A stretch of 64,000 nt of DNA from Clostridiaceae bacterium Marseille-Q3526 (GTDB taxonomy: Bacteria; Bacillota; Clostridia; Lachnospirales; Lachnospiraceae), in contig JAGTTS010000007.1 in the NCBI GenBank assembly GCA_018223375.1, forward strand, positions 77,711 through 141,710, in the 5' to 3' direction. Positions 16,761 through 25,603 of this stretch are shown here, piece by piece (the stretch's first letter is position 1; each line of letters opens with the position of its first letter). Below the pieces are notes generated by a model. It searched no databases. It had not been told where the DNA came from and saw only the letters and a list, made by a program, of their open reading frames with translations. A program made the translations under genes and the position numbers.

Positions 16761-17522
16761 TTGGAATCATATACCAGCTTTGCGGCAGTTTACGATATGT
16801 TTATGGACAATATTCCCTATGAGGAGTGGGCATCCTATGTGATTTCGCTTCTCAGGGAGGAGGGGATTGACGACGGCCTGGTTCTGGATCTGGGATGCGG
16901 AACCGGAAGCCTGACTGAGATTCTGGCCAGAGAGGGCTACGACATGACGGGAATCGATCTGTCGCCGGACATGCTCCAGATTGCCATGGAGAAACGGATG
17001 GAATCTGGCCGGGATATTCTTTACCTGAATCAGGATATGAGGGAGTTTGAGCTCTATGGGACCGTGAGAGCCATTGTCAGCATCTGCGACTCCATGAATT
17101 ATCTGCTGGAGAAGGAGGATTTGGTGCAGACGCTTCGGCTGGCCAACAACTACCTGGATCCAGGCGGCGTTTTTATTTTCGACCTGAATACAGAGCACAA
17201 GTACAGAGATATTCTGGGACAGTGTACCATCGCCGAGGACAGGGAAGAGAGCAGTTTTATCTGGGATAATAATTTCGACGAGGAGACGGGGATCAATGAG
17301 TACAATCTGAGTCTTTTCATCCAGGAGGAGGAAGACCTCTATCGAAAATACCAGGAAACCCATTATCAGAAGGCCTACAGCCTGGACGAGGTGAGAGCCG
17401 CTGTGGAGGAGGCAGGGATGGAGCTTGCAGCCGTCTACGACGCCTTTACCAGAAACGCTCCGTCAGAGGACAGCGAGCGCGTCTATGTGATCGCCAGAGA
17501 GAAGGGCAAGCATCGAAAATAG
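16761..17522 (+). CDS. Class I SAM-dependent methyltransferase
   Basis: 253 residues. The Rossmann motif I VLDLGCGTGSLTEILAREGY is clear; motif II lies at GIDLSPDMLQIA, with NQDMREFELYGTVRAIVSIC following. The N-terminal YTSFAAVYDMFMDNIPYEEW is characteristic of a widespread Firmicutes family of uncharacterised small-molecule methyltransferases. The start is taken as the TTG at 16761 because AGGAGG lies 6 bases upstream and homologues begin at this point (M-E-x-Y-T-S-F-A). The substrate is unknown. hslO follows after 24 bases. Confidence 0.82.
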   Translation: MESYTSFAAVYDMFMDNIPYEEWASYVISLLREEGIDDGLVLDLGCGTGSLTEILAREGYDMTGIDLSPDMLQIAMEKRMESGRDILYLNQDMREFELYGTVRAIVSICDSMNYLLEKEDLVQTLRLANNYLDPGGVFIFDLNTEHKYRDILGQCTIAEDREESSFIWDNNFDEETGINEYNLSLFIQEEEDLYRKYQETHYQKAYSLDEVRAAVEEAGMELAAVYDAFTRNAPSEDSERVYVIAREKGKHRK

Positions 17523-17546
17523 GACAGCAGAAAGGAAGAGAAAGCA

Positions 17547-18428
17547 ATGACAGATTATATGGTAAGAGCTACGGCGGCAGAGGGGCAGATCCGCGCCTTT
17601 GCAGCCACCTCCAGAGAGACGGTTGAGACAGCCAGGAAAAATCACAATACAAGCCCAGTAGCTACGGCGGCTCTGGGAAGACTTTTGACAGCCGGAGCGA
17701 TGATGGGCAGCATGATGAAGGGGGAGAAGGACCTTTTAACTCTGCGGATTGAGGGAGACGGCCCTATCGGAGGTCTCACTGTGACGGCGGACGCCTCCGG
17801 AAACGTGAAGGGCTATGCGTTCCATCCGGAAGTAATGCTGCCTCCCAACGCCCAGGGAAAGCTGGACGTAGGCGGCGCCCTGGGAATCGGCGTGTTAAGC
17901 GTAATCCGCGATATCGGCCTGAAGGAGCCGTATGTGGGCCAGACCATTCTGGTCAGCGGAGAGATTGCGGAGGATCTGACCTACTACTACGCTACTTCGG
18001 AGCAGACGCCTTCCTCAGTTGCCCTGGGCGTACTGATGAATAAGGACAACACGGTACGCCAGGCAGGCGGATTTATCATCCAGCTGCTTCCGGGCGCTTC
18101 CGATGACATGATTGACAGGCTGGAGGAAAAGCTGAAGGAGATTAAGCCTGTCACAGCTCTGTTAGATGAGGGGAAAACTCCGGAACAGATTTTAGATCAT
18201 ATATTAGGAGAGTTTGGCCTGGAAATTCTTGATAAGACGCCAGTGAATTTCTACTGCAACTGCGATAAGAAGCGGGTGGAGAAGGCGCTTATCAGCATTG
18301 GAAAGAAAGAGCTTCAGGACATGATTGACGAGGGAAAAGAGATTGAGGTCAACTGCCATTTCTGCAACCGCAATTATGCCTTTTCCGTGGAGGAACTGAA
18401 AGAAATGTTAAATAAAGCGGCCCGTTAA
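17547..18428 (+). CDS. hslO: Redox-regulated chaperone Hsp33
   Basis: 293 residues, the usual length. C-terminal CNCDK and CHFCN provide the CxC...CxxC zinc switch; oxidation with zinc release activates holdase activity under oxidative stress. The N-terminal AAEGQIRAFAATSRETVETA and the TLRIEGDGPIGGLTVTADAS block are typical. Cytosolic. Likely co-transcribed with the methyltransferase from the 16690 promoter; a strong terminator follows. Confidence 0.95.
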   Translation: MTDYMVRATAAEGQIRAFAATSRETVETARKNHNTSPVATAALGRLLTAGAMMGSMMKGEKDLLTLRIEGDGPIGGLTVTADASGNVKGYAFHPEVMLPPNAQGKLDVGGALGIGVLSVIRDIGLKEPYVGQTILVSGEIAEDLTYYYATSEQTPSSVALGVLMNKDNTVRQAGGFIIQLLPGASDDMIDRLEEKLKEIKPVTALLDEGKTPEQILDHILGEFGLEILDKTPVNFYCNCDKKRVEKALISIGKKELQDMIDEGKEIEVNCHFCNRNYAFSVEELKEMLNKAAR

Positions 18429-18444
18429 GGCGCCGCAGCCATCG

Positions 18445-18483
18445 AAAAAAGGACTATCAGCGGAAACTGACAGTCCTTTTTTT
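18445..18483 (+). terminator. Terminator after hslO
   Basis: AAAAAAGGACTATCAG / CTGACAGTCCTTTTTTT, a strong hairpin with U tract. Confidence 0.85.
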
Positions 18484-18575
18484 AATCATCTACTTAATTC
18501 AAATATAGCTTATTCACAAAATATAGGTGTAAATATATAGATTGGAAACAGGTACACTGGAAAGAGGTATAATGA

Positions 18576-18776
18576 TTAGAGCTTAGTTACATTAGTAGCC
18601 TGTGGTCCCTTGGCTCCGTTGACTACCTCGAACTCTACCTGAGCGCCCTCGTCAAGGGATTTGAAACCGTCCATGTTCAGACCGGAATAGTGAACGAAAA
18701 CGTCGTTGCCTTCCTCGTCACAGATAAATCCGTAGCCCTTCTGGTTATTGAACCACTTTACTGTACCTTTGTGCAT
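18576..18776 (-). CDS. Cold shock protein (CspA family)
   Basis: 66 residues forming a single cold-shock domain. RNA-binding motifs RNP1 (KGYGFI) and RNP2 (VFVHY) are intact, along with GTVKWFN at the start. It binds single-stranded RNA/DNA and melts structure, acting as an RNA chaperone. GGAGG is 7 bases upstream of the ATG. The promoter at 18834-18862 leaves a leader of roughly 50 bases, shorter than the cold-responsive cspA leader of E. coli. No terminator of its own was seen; the hslO terminator lies downstream. Confidence 0.95.
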   Translation of the reverse strand: MHKGTVKWFNNQKGYGFICDEEGNDVFVHYSGLNMDGFKSLDEGAQVEFEVVNGAKGPQATNVTKL

Positions 18777-18833
18777 AATAAACCTCCAAGAAAATGAAAA
18801 ATGTTAAGGCTTGACTATTAAAAGCCTGCCTCA

Positions 18834-18862
18834 AGAATATCATAGTTTGAAAGGGGTGTCAA
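18834..18862 (-). promoter_or_regulatory. Promoter of cold shock gene
   Basis: On the minus strand a perfect TTGACA (18862-18857), 17 bases, TATTCT (18839-18834). Confidence 0.7.
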
Positions 18863-19030
18863 ATCATTTCGGAATCTGGCCAAAAAAAATCAAAACAAAT
18901 CTCAGCTGGAATTGGCATTTGCGCCGGGAAGGCAAATGTGTTAGAATTATCTGTAGTTTTCCGGCCTGGAATCGTCCGGTGAAAGGACGTTCCGGCCAGA
19001 GGTTAAGGATGAAGAAGGAGGATGAGGGGA

Positions 19031-19576
19031 ATGAGCCTGCACAATGCAGTCGGCCATTTTCGGACCATTACAAAACATAAAATGATGGTGATGGAAAACT
19101 GTTTCCAGGTAGGGCTTTACAGACAGGGGCTGCTTCACGATCTGTCGAAGTATTCCTGGGAGGAGTTTCGAACCGGAGTCAGGTACTATCAGGGGACGAG
19201 AAGTCCCAACGCGGCGGAAAAGGAGGTTCTGGGATATTCTGCCGCCTGGCTTCACCACAAGGGAAGAAATAAGCACCACTTTGAATACTGGATCGACTTT
19301 GCGCCTGATAAGGCCAGAGGACTGATAGGAAATAAGATGCCGCTCAAGTATGTGATTGAGATGGTGATGGATCGAATCGCCGCCTCCAAGGTCTACAAGG
19401 GAAAGGATTACACAGACGCTTCCCCCTGGGAATATTATGCCAGGGGAAAGGATTATCTGGTGATGCATCCGGAGACGCGGGCCCTTTTGGAACGGCTTCT
19501 CCTGATGTTAAAAAAGCAGGGAGAGCAGAAAACATTTGCCTATATCCGCCATCTGCTGCGGCAGGGCAGCTATTAA
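19031..19576 (+). CDS. DUF5662 family protein
   Basis: 181 residues, cytosolic. It contains VGLYRQGLLHDLSKYSWEEF, with an HD dipeptide resembling metal-dependent HD hydrolases, then WLHHKGRNKHHFEYW with several histidines and KYVIEMVMDRIAASKVYKGK. These blocks match the uncharacterised DUF5662 family common in Firmicutes. Hydrolase activity is a guess from the His/Asp pattern. The start at 19031 is used because AAGGAGG ends 9 bases upstream; an ATG at 19022 abuts the ribosome binding site. Confidence 0.75.
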   Translation: MSLHNAVGHFRTITKHKMMVMENCFQVGLYRQGLLHDLSKYSWEEFRTGVRYYQGTRSPNAAEKEVLGYSAAWLHHKGRNKHHFEYWIDFAPDKARGLIGNKMPLKYVIEMVMDRIAASKVYKGKDYTDASPWEYYARGKDYLVMHPETRALLERLLLMLKKQGEQKTFAYIRHLLRQGSY

Positions 19577-19584
19577 AACGAGCT

Positions 19585-20730
19585 TCAGGAGCTGGGGAGG
19601 CCGATCCAATCCAGAACATCCCTCAGATACTGGAGAGACAGCTTCGTATCCGGCTCTCTGCCGGAATCTGAGCGCCTGGAGGGGCACAGTCTGTCTAACA
19701 GCTCTGGACTGCAGGGCACATAGGTGAGACGGTCAGAGTAGTCCTTTTTGACATATTCTGAAAAGATGGGAGCGGGCTGAGGCAGGAATCTTCCCGCTGT
19801 TTTGGTATAGCAGGTTTTGGCTGTGGCCCTTTTTCTGGCGGACCGTTCCACATACTCTCCGACGCTTTTATGGACGGCGGTATCCTCATAGATTAAGTAG
19901 TAATAATCCTTATAATTTGGATAGAACCGTTTCATTTCTCCGCAGACCAGAGGAACGCTCAGGCACAGGCGGTTTCCCTCTGCTTCCAGGGAAAAGGGAG
20001 GGACTTCTGCCGCTATGGGAGAGGGGAGAACGACCGGGCTTTCATAGAGCAGACGGATCAGAGGCTCCTCTGTTCCGAAGGCGTCGGTGACAAACGCTTC
20101 CTTCCATCCGGCAGGCATAGCGGGCAGCCGGAAGAAATCGGGATAGGAGAGGATGGGCAGAACGGCTGGCATTCCTTTCAGATCCTCTTCGTTGTGGAGT
20201 GTCAGAAGATGGTACAGATTCTGATTTTGGGAAACCAGATAATTTTCATACACCGCAATGAGCTGCCCGCCGGAAAAACGATCTTCCCTGCTGATGCCCA
20301 GAAACCGTTCCACGGTTTTCTGCTTCAGATTCTCAAGGCCCAGAAGTTTTTTAAAGGGCTTTATTTTTTTGTAGATATCAAAGCTGGCCATATGGGAAAA
20401 GCCGCAGTCAAGGCCCAGGAAGGCGCACCGCTTTTGGAGGTAAGGAATGTCGAAGCTGTCCCCGTTAAAGTGAATCAGACGGGAGAAGTCCTTCGTATAT
20501 TCAAAGAAGGCGAGGAGCAGCTGGCGTTCGCTGTCCTCTGTGTTGGCAAACCACTGAATCATCCGCCATTCATTCTTCCTGTAAAAGACGCATCCGATCA
20601 GATAGAGTCTTGAATGTTCTGCGGACAGTCCCGTTGTCTCGATGTCGAAAAAGAGAAGCTGATCCGGCGCGCCAATGCGGGAGAGTGGGTAAGATTCCGG
20701 CAGCTCCAGACGTTTTTCTATGGTAATCAC
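19585..20730 (-). CDS. YprB-like ribonuclease H-fold (DEDD) exonuclease-type protein
   Basis: 381 residues from a GTG start at 20730 with AAGGAGG 8 bases upstream. The N-terminal LLFFDIETTGLSAEHSRLYL has the first acidic pair (DxE) of DEDD 3'-5' exonucleases; LIHFNGDSFDIPYLQKRC supplies the second Asp, and HNEEDL the third region. It resembles B. subtilis YprB-type RNase H-like domain proteins. The long C-terminal part is not recognised. A nuclease role in nucleic acid processing is likely but uncharacterised. It converges with the DUF5662 gene, leaving only 8 bases between them. Confidence 0.75.
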   Translation of the reverse strand: MITIEKRLELPESYPLSRIGAPDQLLFFDIETTGLSAEHSRLYLIGCVFYRKNEWRMIQWFANTEDSERQLLLAFFEYTKDFSRLIHFNGDSFDIPYLQKRCAFLGLDCGFSHMASFDIYKKIKPFKKLLGLENLKQKTVERFLGISREDRFSGGQLIAVYENYLVSQNQNLYHLLTLHNEEDLKGMPAVLPILSYPDFFRLPAMPAGWKEAFVTDAFGTEEPLIRLLYESPVVLPSPIAAEVPPFSLEAEGNRLCLSVPLVCGEMKRFYPNYKDYYYLIYEDTAVHKSVGEYVERSARKRATAKTCYTKTAGRFLPQPAPIFSEYVKKDYSDRLTYVPCSPELLDRLCPSRRSDSGREPDTKLSLQYLRDVLDWIGLPSS

Positions 20731-20759
20731 AGCAGGTTCCTCCTTGTAGTATTTCTGTT

Positions 20760-20789
20760 ATTATATGACAAAAAAGGGCGGGTTTACAA
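20760..20789 (-). promoter_or_regulatory. Promoter of YprB-like gene
   Basis: Minus strand TTGTAA (20789-20784), 18 bases, TATAAT (20765-20760). Confidence 0.5.
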
Positions 20790-20830
20790 GGGAAATCTGA
20801 ACGGGGAGAATGTTTGTTCGATTAATTTTC

Positions 20831-20859
20831 TTGCATTGGCACAGGCCGTATGGTATGAT
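20831..20859 (+). promoter_or_regulatory. Promoter of ruvAB
   Basis: TTGCAT (20831-20836), 17 bases, TATGAT (20854-20859) with extended -10 TG at 20851-20852. The -10 region is the same as the adenosine deaminase promoter. Confidence 0.65.
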
Positions 20860-20885
20860 AGGCTGAGATAAAAGGAGAGAAAAAA

Positions 20886-21518
20886 GTGATTTCATATATT
20901 AAAGGAACTCTGGCAGAGAAGATGGAAGGAGCGGCGGTAGTGGAAGCCGGATCCATCGGATACAGAATTTTTATGCCTGCCTCCGCTCTGGAGCTTTTAG
21001 GGGCGGTGGGGGATGAAGTGGTGGTTTACACTTATTTTCAGGTGCGCGAGGACGCTATGAGCCTGTACGGCTTTCTGAGCCGCCAGGACAGAGAGATGTT
21101 TAAGCAGCTGATTGGCGTGAACGGTATCGGCCCTAAGGCGGCCCTGGGACTTTTAGGCACGTTGAGGCCTGACGATCTGCGGCTTGCCATTCTCACCGGG
21201 GACGCCAAGGCAATTTCCAGGGCACCTGGCATCGGTGCGAAGACGGCGCAGAGGATTATCCTGGATCTGAAGGACAAGGTGAGCGCACAGGAGATGCTGT
21301 CTTCCCTTGCCGTTCCGGCAGAGGCAGCCGCCGGGCGCGTTTCCCAGGAGGCGTCCGTCTTCAGCGCAGAGGCGGCCAGGGAGGCTGTGGACGCTCTGGT
21401 GGCCCTTGGATATTCTAATCTGGAAGCTTCCCGGGCAGTGAAGCAGGTGGAACTTACGGAGGACATGGATGCGGAGGCTGTTCTGAAGGCCTCCCTGAAA
21501 TTTCTGGCGTTTATGTAG
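20886..21518 (+). CDS. ruvA: Holliday junction branch migration protein RuvA
   Basis: 210 residues from a GTG start (AAAGGAG upstream). N-terminal OB-fold MISYIKGTLAEK; helix-hairpin-helix motifs in LIGVNGIGPKAALGLLG and ISRAPGIGAKTAQRIILDLK; C-terminal domain AVDALVALGYSNLEASRAV that contacts RuvB. It binds four-way junctions as a tetramer and targets RuvB in recombinational repair. ruvB follows after 84 bases; no ruvC is adjacent, as usual in Firmicutes. Confidence 0.95.
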   Translation: MISYIKGTLAEKMEGAAVVEAGSIGYRIFMPASALELLGAVGDEVVVYTYFQVREDAMSLYGFLSRQDREMFKQLIGVNGIGPKAALGLLGTLRPDDLRLAILTGDAKAISRAPGIGAKTAQRIILDLKDKVSAQEMLSSLAVPAEAAAGRVSQEASVFSAEAAREAVDALVALGYSNLEASRAVKQVELTEDMDAEAVLKASLKFLAFM

Positions 21519-21602
21519 CCGGAAAATGCAGGGATACGCAGCGCGGATCAGCCGCTGCCAGGAAATCAGAACGTGAAATAAGTGGAGACGAAGGAAGCAG
21601 AT

Positions 21603-22616
21603 ATGAGCAGAAGGATTATAACAACCGATGTGATGGAAGAGGACAAGAAAATAGAGACCAGCCTGAGACCGCAGCTTCTGGGGGAGTACATAGGCCAGGA
21701 GCGGATCAAGGGCACGCTGAAAATCTTTATCGATGCCGCCAAATCCAGAAATGAGCCGTTAGATCACGTGCTGTTTTACGGGCCGCCGGGACTGGGAAAG
21801 ACGACGCTCTGCGGCATTATTGCCAATGAGATGGGCGTCCATATGAAAGTGACCTCCGGTCCGGCCATTGAAAAGCCGGGAGAGATTGCCGCTATTTTAA
21901 ACGGCCTGTCGGAGGGGGACGTGCTTTTTGTGGATGAGATCCACCGCCTGAACCGCCAAGTGGAGGAGGTGCTCTATCCGGCGATGGAGGACTATGCCAT
22001 TGATATTATGCTGGGGAAGGATTCCAGCGCCCGCTCCATCCGTCTGGAGCTTCCGAAGTTTACGCTGGTAGGGGCTACCACCAGGGCGGGGCTTTTGACC
22101 GCTCCCCTGAGAGACAGGTTTGGAATCATCCAAAAGATGGATTTTTATACGCCTCAGGAACTGAAGGATATTGTCATGCGGTCCGCCCAGGTGATGCAGG
22201 TGGCCATTGAGGAGGAGGGAGCCTTCGAGATTGCCAGACGATCCAGGGGAACGCCAAGGCTTGCCAACCGCCTTTTAAAGCGGGTGCGGGATTTCGCCCA
22301 GGTGAAGTACGACGGGGTGATTACGAAAGCGGTGGCTGATTTTGCCCTGGATATCCTGGATGTGGATAAGCTGGGCCTGGACAATAACGACAGGGCCATT
22401 TTAAACGCTCTGATCCAAAAGTTTTCCGGCGGTCCGGTAGGCCTGGAGACGCTGGCGGCCTGCCTGGGAGAAGACGCGGGAACGCTGGAGGACGTCTATG
22501 AGCCCTATCTTCTGATGAACGGACTGATTAACAGGACTCCCAGAGGAAGAGTCGCCACAGAGGCAGCTTACCGCCATCTGGGCATTTCCATGAATCCTGC
22601 GGGAGACAGGCCTTAG
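21603..22616 (+). CDS. ruvB: Holliday junction branch migration helicase RuvB
   Basis: 337 residues. AAA+ ATPase: Walker A FYGPPGLGKTTL, Walker B VLFVDEIHRLN, sensor 1 TLVGATTRAGLLTAPLRDRF with arginine finger, and C-terminal winged helix (NGLINRTPRGRVATEAAY). It drives branch migration with RuvA. The start at 21603 has AAGGA seven bases upstream; an in-frame GTG at 21582 is an alternative adding seven residues. Confidence 0.96.
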   Translation: MSRRIITTDVMEEDKKIETSLRPQLLGEYIGQERIKGTLKIFIDAAKSRNEPLDHVLFYGPPGLGKTTLCGIIANEMGVHMKVTSGPAIEKPGEIAAILNGLSEGDVLFVDEIHRLNRQVEEVLYPAMEDYAIDIMLGKDSSARSIRLELPKFTLVGATTRAGLLTAPLRDRFGIIQKMDFYTPQELKDIVMRSAQVMQVAIEEEGAFEIARRSRGTPRLANRLLKRVRDFAQVKYDGVITKAVADFALDILDVDKLGLDNNDRAILNALIQKFSGGPVGLETLAACLGEDAGTLEDVYEPYLLMNGLINRTPRGRVATEAAYRHLGISMNPAGDRP

Positions 22617-22642
22617 AAAAACAGGGAATCCAAAGAAAATCA

Positions 22643-22670
22643 TTGTTTTTATAGAAAATTCAGGTATAAT
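22643..22670 (+). promoter_or_regulatory. Promoter of zapA
   Basis: TTGTTT (22643-22648), 16 bases, perfect TATAAT (22665-22670). The predicted start (~22677) lies only about 8 bases before the first ATG. Confidence 0.55.
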
Positions 22671-22684
22671 GAAGATGACGTTCT

Positions 22685-23188
22685 ATGTCTGAAAACGAGA
22701 AGGATAAGAAAACGAAAGCGGAGAAAACCATGGATTCCAAAAATTATACAGATGTTTTAATTAACGGAAAAATTTACACATTAGGCGGCGCGGAGGAGGA
22801 GAGCTACCTCCAGCAGGTGGCCAGCTATATCAATGAAAAGATGTCCGGGCTTCAGCGCCAGCCGGGTTTCCAGCGTCAGAGCGATGATTATAAGTCTGTG
22901 ATGACATGTTTAAATCTGGCGGACGATTACTTCAAGGAGAGACAGTATGCGGCCCGGCTGGAAAATGAAAATCAGAACCTGGAGAAGGAAACCTACAGCC
23001 TGAAGCACGAGCTGGTGAGCACGCAGATGAAGCTGGAGGCTCTCCACAGGGAGACAGAGGAGCTGAGACGGCAGATGAAGGAGCTGATGCTTCGGATTCC
23101 AGAAAGAGAAGAGGCTCCGGCGGTGTCTGAGACGGCGCGGGAGGCAGAACTGGAGCAGAGCGGGGATCAGAATTCCTTAGAAGGATAG
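22685..23188 (+). CDS. zapA: Cell division protein ZapA
   Basis: 167 residues, or 152 from a second ATG at 22730. The ZapA core is NYTDVLINGKIYTLGGAEEE, then SYLQQVASYINEKM and the C-terminal coiled coil (ENQNLEKETYSLKHELVSTQ). ZapA bundles FtsZ protofilaments at the division site. The extreme N-terminus (SENEKDKKTKAEK) is low complexity, and the predicted transcription start is almost at its ATG, so the 22730 start (GGAG upstream) may be the real one. It sits alone between its promoter and a terminator. Confidence 0.82.
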   Translation: MSENEKDKKTKAEKTMDSKNYTDVLINGKIYTLGGAEEESYLQQVASYINEKMSGLQRQPGFQRQSDDYKSVMTCLNLADDYFKERQYAARLENENQNLEKETYSLKHELVSTQMKLEALHRETEELRRQMKELMLRIPEREEAPAVSETAREAELEQSGDQNSLEG

Positions 23189-23201
23189 TGAAACAGCGGC
23201 G

Positions 23202-23236
23202 AAAGGCTGATGTGCGTGGCGCGCATCAGCCTTTTA
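23202..23236 (+). terminator. Terminator after zapA
   Basis: AAAGGCTGATGTGC / GCGCATCAGCCTTTT stem-loop. Its position shows that the U32 peptidase gene must start downstream of it. Confidence 0.8.
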
Positions 23237-23259
23237 AAAGTAAAATGAGAGGGATGGAA

Positions 23260-25593
23260 ATGAACAGCCAGAACAGAAAACAGGAACAGGAGAAACGGTG
23301 GCAGGCCGCGGTGAAAAGAGGCGCGGAGATTCTGGCGCCAGCCGGATCCTTTGAGAGCATGAAGGCGGCTGTGGCGGCTGGAGCGGACGCCGTCTATATC
23401 GGCGGGAATAAATTCGGCGCCAGGGCCTATGCGGACAATCTGGACGAGGACAGGATGAAGGAGGCCATTGATTATGCCCACCTCCATGGCTGCCGAATTT
23501 ATATGACAGTGAATACCCTGGTAAAGGAGCGGGAGATGAAGGAGCTTTACAGCTATCTGCTCCCTTACTACGAGCAGGGGCTGGACGCGGTGATTGTCCA
23601 GGATATGGGAGTATTCTCCTTTGTAAAACGGCATTTTCCGGATCTGGACGTTCACGCCAGCACCCAGATGACAGTGACGGGAGCGCCGGGAGCGGCCCTG
23701 ATCGGCAGAATGGGAGCGTCCAGGATTGTGACGGCCAGAGAGCTTTCCCTGGAGGAGATAGAGGAGATATACAGGGAGACAGGGGCTGAGATTGAAAGCT
23801 TTGTCCATGGAGCGCTCTGCTACTGCTATTCCGGCCAGTGTCTGTTCAGCAGCCTCATCGGAGGCAGAAGCGGAAACAGGGGCCGGTGCGCCCAGACCTG
23901 CCGCCTGCCGTTTTCTGTCAGAAGAGGGAAGGAGCTTCTGAATGGAAAAAACGAAAAATATGTGCTGAGCCTCAAGGACCTGTGCAGTCTTGACATTCTG
24001 CCGGATATTCTGGAGGCTGGGGTATTTTCGCTGAAAATCGAGGGCAGAATGAAAAGTCCCCGCTACACGGCAGGCGTGGTGTCCATTTACAGAAAATATG
24101 TGGACCAGTACATGAAATATGGACGAAAGGGATATCAGGTGGATCCGGCAGATCGAAAGACACTGCTTGACCTGTTTGACCGGGGAGGCCAGACGGAGGG
24201 CTATTACAGGGAGCACAATGGCAGAGATATGGTGGTTCTGAAGGAAAAGCCGGCCTTTCGGGAGGAAAACCGGCCGCTGTACGATTATCTGGATAAAACC
24301 TATGTAAACGCATCTCTTCAGGAACCGGTTCTGGGATGGGCCAGAGCTGCGGAGGGAGAGGAACTGAGGCTGAAGCTCCAGACAGACAGTTTTGGAAGCA
24401 CCATAGAGGCGGAGGTTTCCGGCGGTCCTGTCCAGACGGCAAAAAATCAGCCCATGGCGGCGGAGCGCATAGAAAAGCAGCTGAATAAGACGGGAAATAC
24501 GCCGTTTTATTTTCAGTCCCTGCAGGTGGAGACAGAGGGAAACTGCTTCATTCCGGTGCAGGAGCTGAACGAACTGAGAAGAAATGCCTTTGAAAAGCTG
24601 GAAACGCAGCTTCTAAGCCAATTCAGAAGACAGGAACCGTCTGGACATGAGAACGGCGAAGGAGACGGGAAAAAGGCGCAGGAGGAAAAGCTTCAGAAGA
24701 GGGAAATTTCGGAGAACGGCACAGAAGGAGAGAAGAAGGGCAGAGAACAGGCGGTTCTTCACGTGTCGCTGGAGGAGCCGGAAGGACTTGAAACGGTTCT
24801 CTCGTTCCGGCAGGCGGCCGTTATTTCCATCGACGCGGCCGGATTTCCGGCTGAGAGCTGGAAGCAGACGGTTTTAAACTGCCATGAGAGGGGAAAGGAG
24901 TGCCTTCTTTTGCTGCCGCACATTTACAGGGCGGAGGCAAAGCGGTATTTTGACGCCCATCTGAGGGAGCTTTCCGAGGCCGGCTTTGACGGGGCTGTAA
25001 TCCGGGCCTGGGAGGAAGCGGAACTGATTGCCAGATGGAGACGGGAAGGCGTGTTTTTCCCGAAAATCACAGTCTTTGATCATGGACTGTACAGCTTTAA
25101 CAGCCTCTCGGAAGAGTGGATGGAGCAGATGCTTCCAGGAGAGACGATCCGGTTTACAGCGCCTCTTGAATTAAACAGCAGAGAGCTGGAGGAGAAGGAA
25201 ATCCGCGGGGAAGAGCTGATGGTCTATGGAAATATTCCTATGATGGTGACGGCTCAGTGTCTGAAAAAGACGCTGGAAGGCTGTACGGGAAGGCCGGAGC
25301 TTCTGTGGATGAAGGATCGGAAGGGCAAGGAGTTCCCGGTGAAGAATCACTGCCGGTTCTGCTACAATACGATTTATAATTCCAGTCCTCTGTCTCTTCT
25401 GGCAGACAGAAGCCTCATTGAGAGACTGGGACCGTCTGTTCTCAGGCTTTCCTTTACCACTGAACAGCCAGAGCGGATCCGGGAGGTATTGAAGGCCTTT
25501 TCAGAGGAATTTATCTCCGGAACGGAGAAAGGCGGGGCGCCTGAACTGTCAGGCGAGTTTACAAGAGGCCATTTTAAGCGCGGAGCGGAGTAG
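23260..25593 (+). CDS. U32 family peptidase
   Basis: 777 residues. The N-terminal EILAPAGSFESMKAAVAAGA and DAVYIGGNKFGARAYADN are the U32 barrel; ESFVHGALCYCYSGQCLFSS then RGRCAQTCRLPF contain the cysteine-rich U32 signature, probably an iron-sulfur site. A C-terminal extension (DUF3656-like) follows. Bacterial U32 proteins include collagenase-like and tRNA/ubiquinone hydroxylation (RlhA, TrhP, UbiU/V) members; TrhP/RlhA-like RNA modification is a reasonable alternative to proteolysis. The start at 23260 has AGAGGG six bases upstream; earlier in-frame starts fall in or before the zapA terminator. Confidence 0.85.
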   Translation: MNSQNRKQEQEKRWQAAVKRGAEILAPAGSFESMKAAVAAGADAVYIGGNKFGARAYADNLDEDRMKEAIDYAHLHGCRIYMTVNTLVKEREMKELYSYLLPYYEQGLDAVIVQDMGVFSFVKRHFPDLDVHASTQMTVTGAPGAALIGRMGASRIVTARELSLEEIEEIYRETGAEIESFVHGALCYCYSGQCLFSSLIGGRSGNRGRCAQTCRLPFSVRRGKELLNGKNEKYVLSLKDLCSLDILPDILEAGVFSLKIEGRMKSPRYTAGVVSIYRKYVDQYMKYGRKGYQVDPADRKTLLDLFDRGGQTEGYYREHNGRDMVVLKEKPAFREENRPLYDYLDKTYVNASLQEPVLGWARAAEGEELRLKLQTDSFGSTIEAEVSGGPVQTAKNQPMAAERIEKQLNKTGNTPFYFQSLQVETEGNCFIPVQELNELRRNAFEKLETQLLSQFRRQEPSGHENGEGDGKKAQEEKLQKREISENGTEGEKKGREQAVLHVSLEEPEGLETVLSFRQAAVISIDAAGFPAESWKQTVLNCHERGKECLLLLPHIYRAEAKRYFDAHLRELSEAGFDGAVIRAWEEAELIARWRREGVFFPKITVFDHGLYSFNSLSEEWMEQMLPGETIRFTAPLELNSRELEEKEIRGEELMVYGNIPMMVTAQCLKKTLEGCTGRPELLWMKDRKGKEFPVKNHCRFCYNTIYNSSPLSLLADRSLIERLGPSVLRLSFTTEQPERIREVLKAFSEEFISGTEKGGAPELSGEFTRGHFKRGAE

Positions 25594-25603
25594 GTGAGAC
25601 ATT

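Noticed and set aside
23167..24216. 349-codon minus-strand frame opposite the U32 peptidase
   Set aside because: Shadow frame; runs across the zapA terminator.
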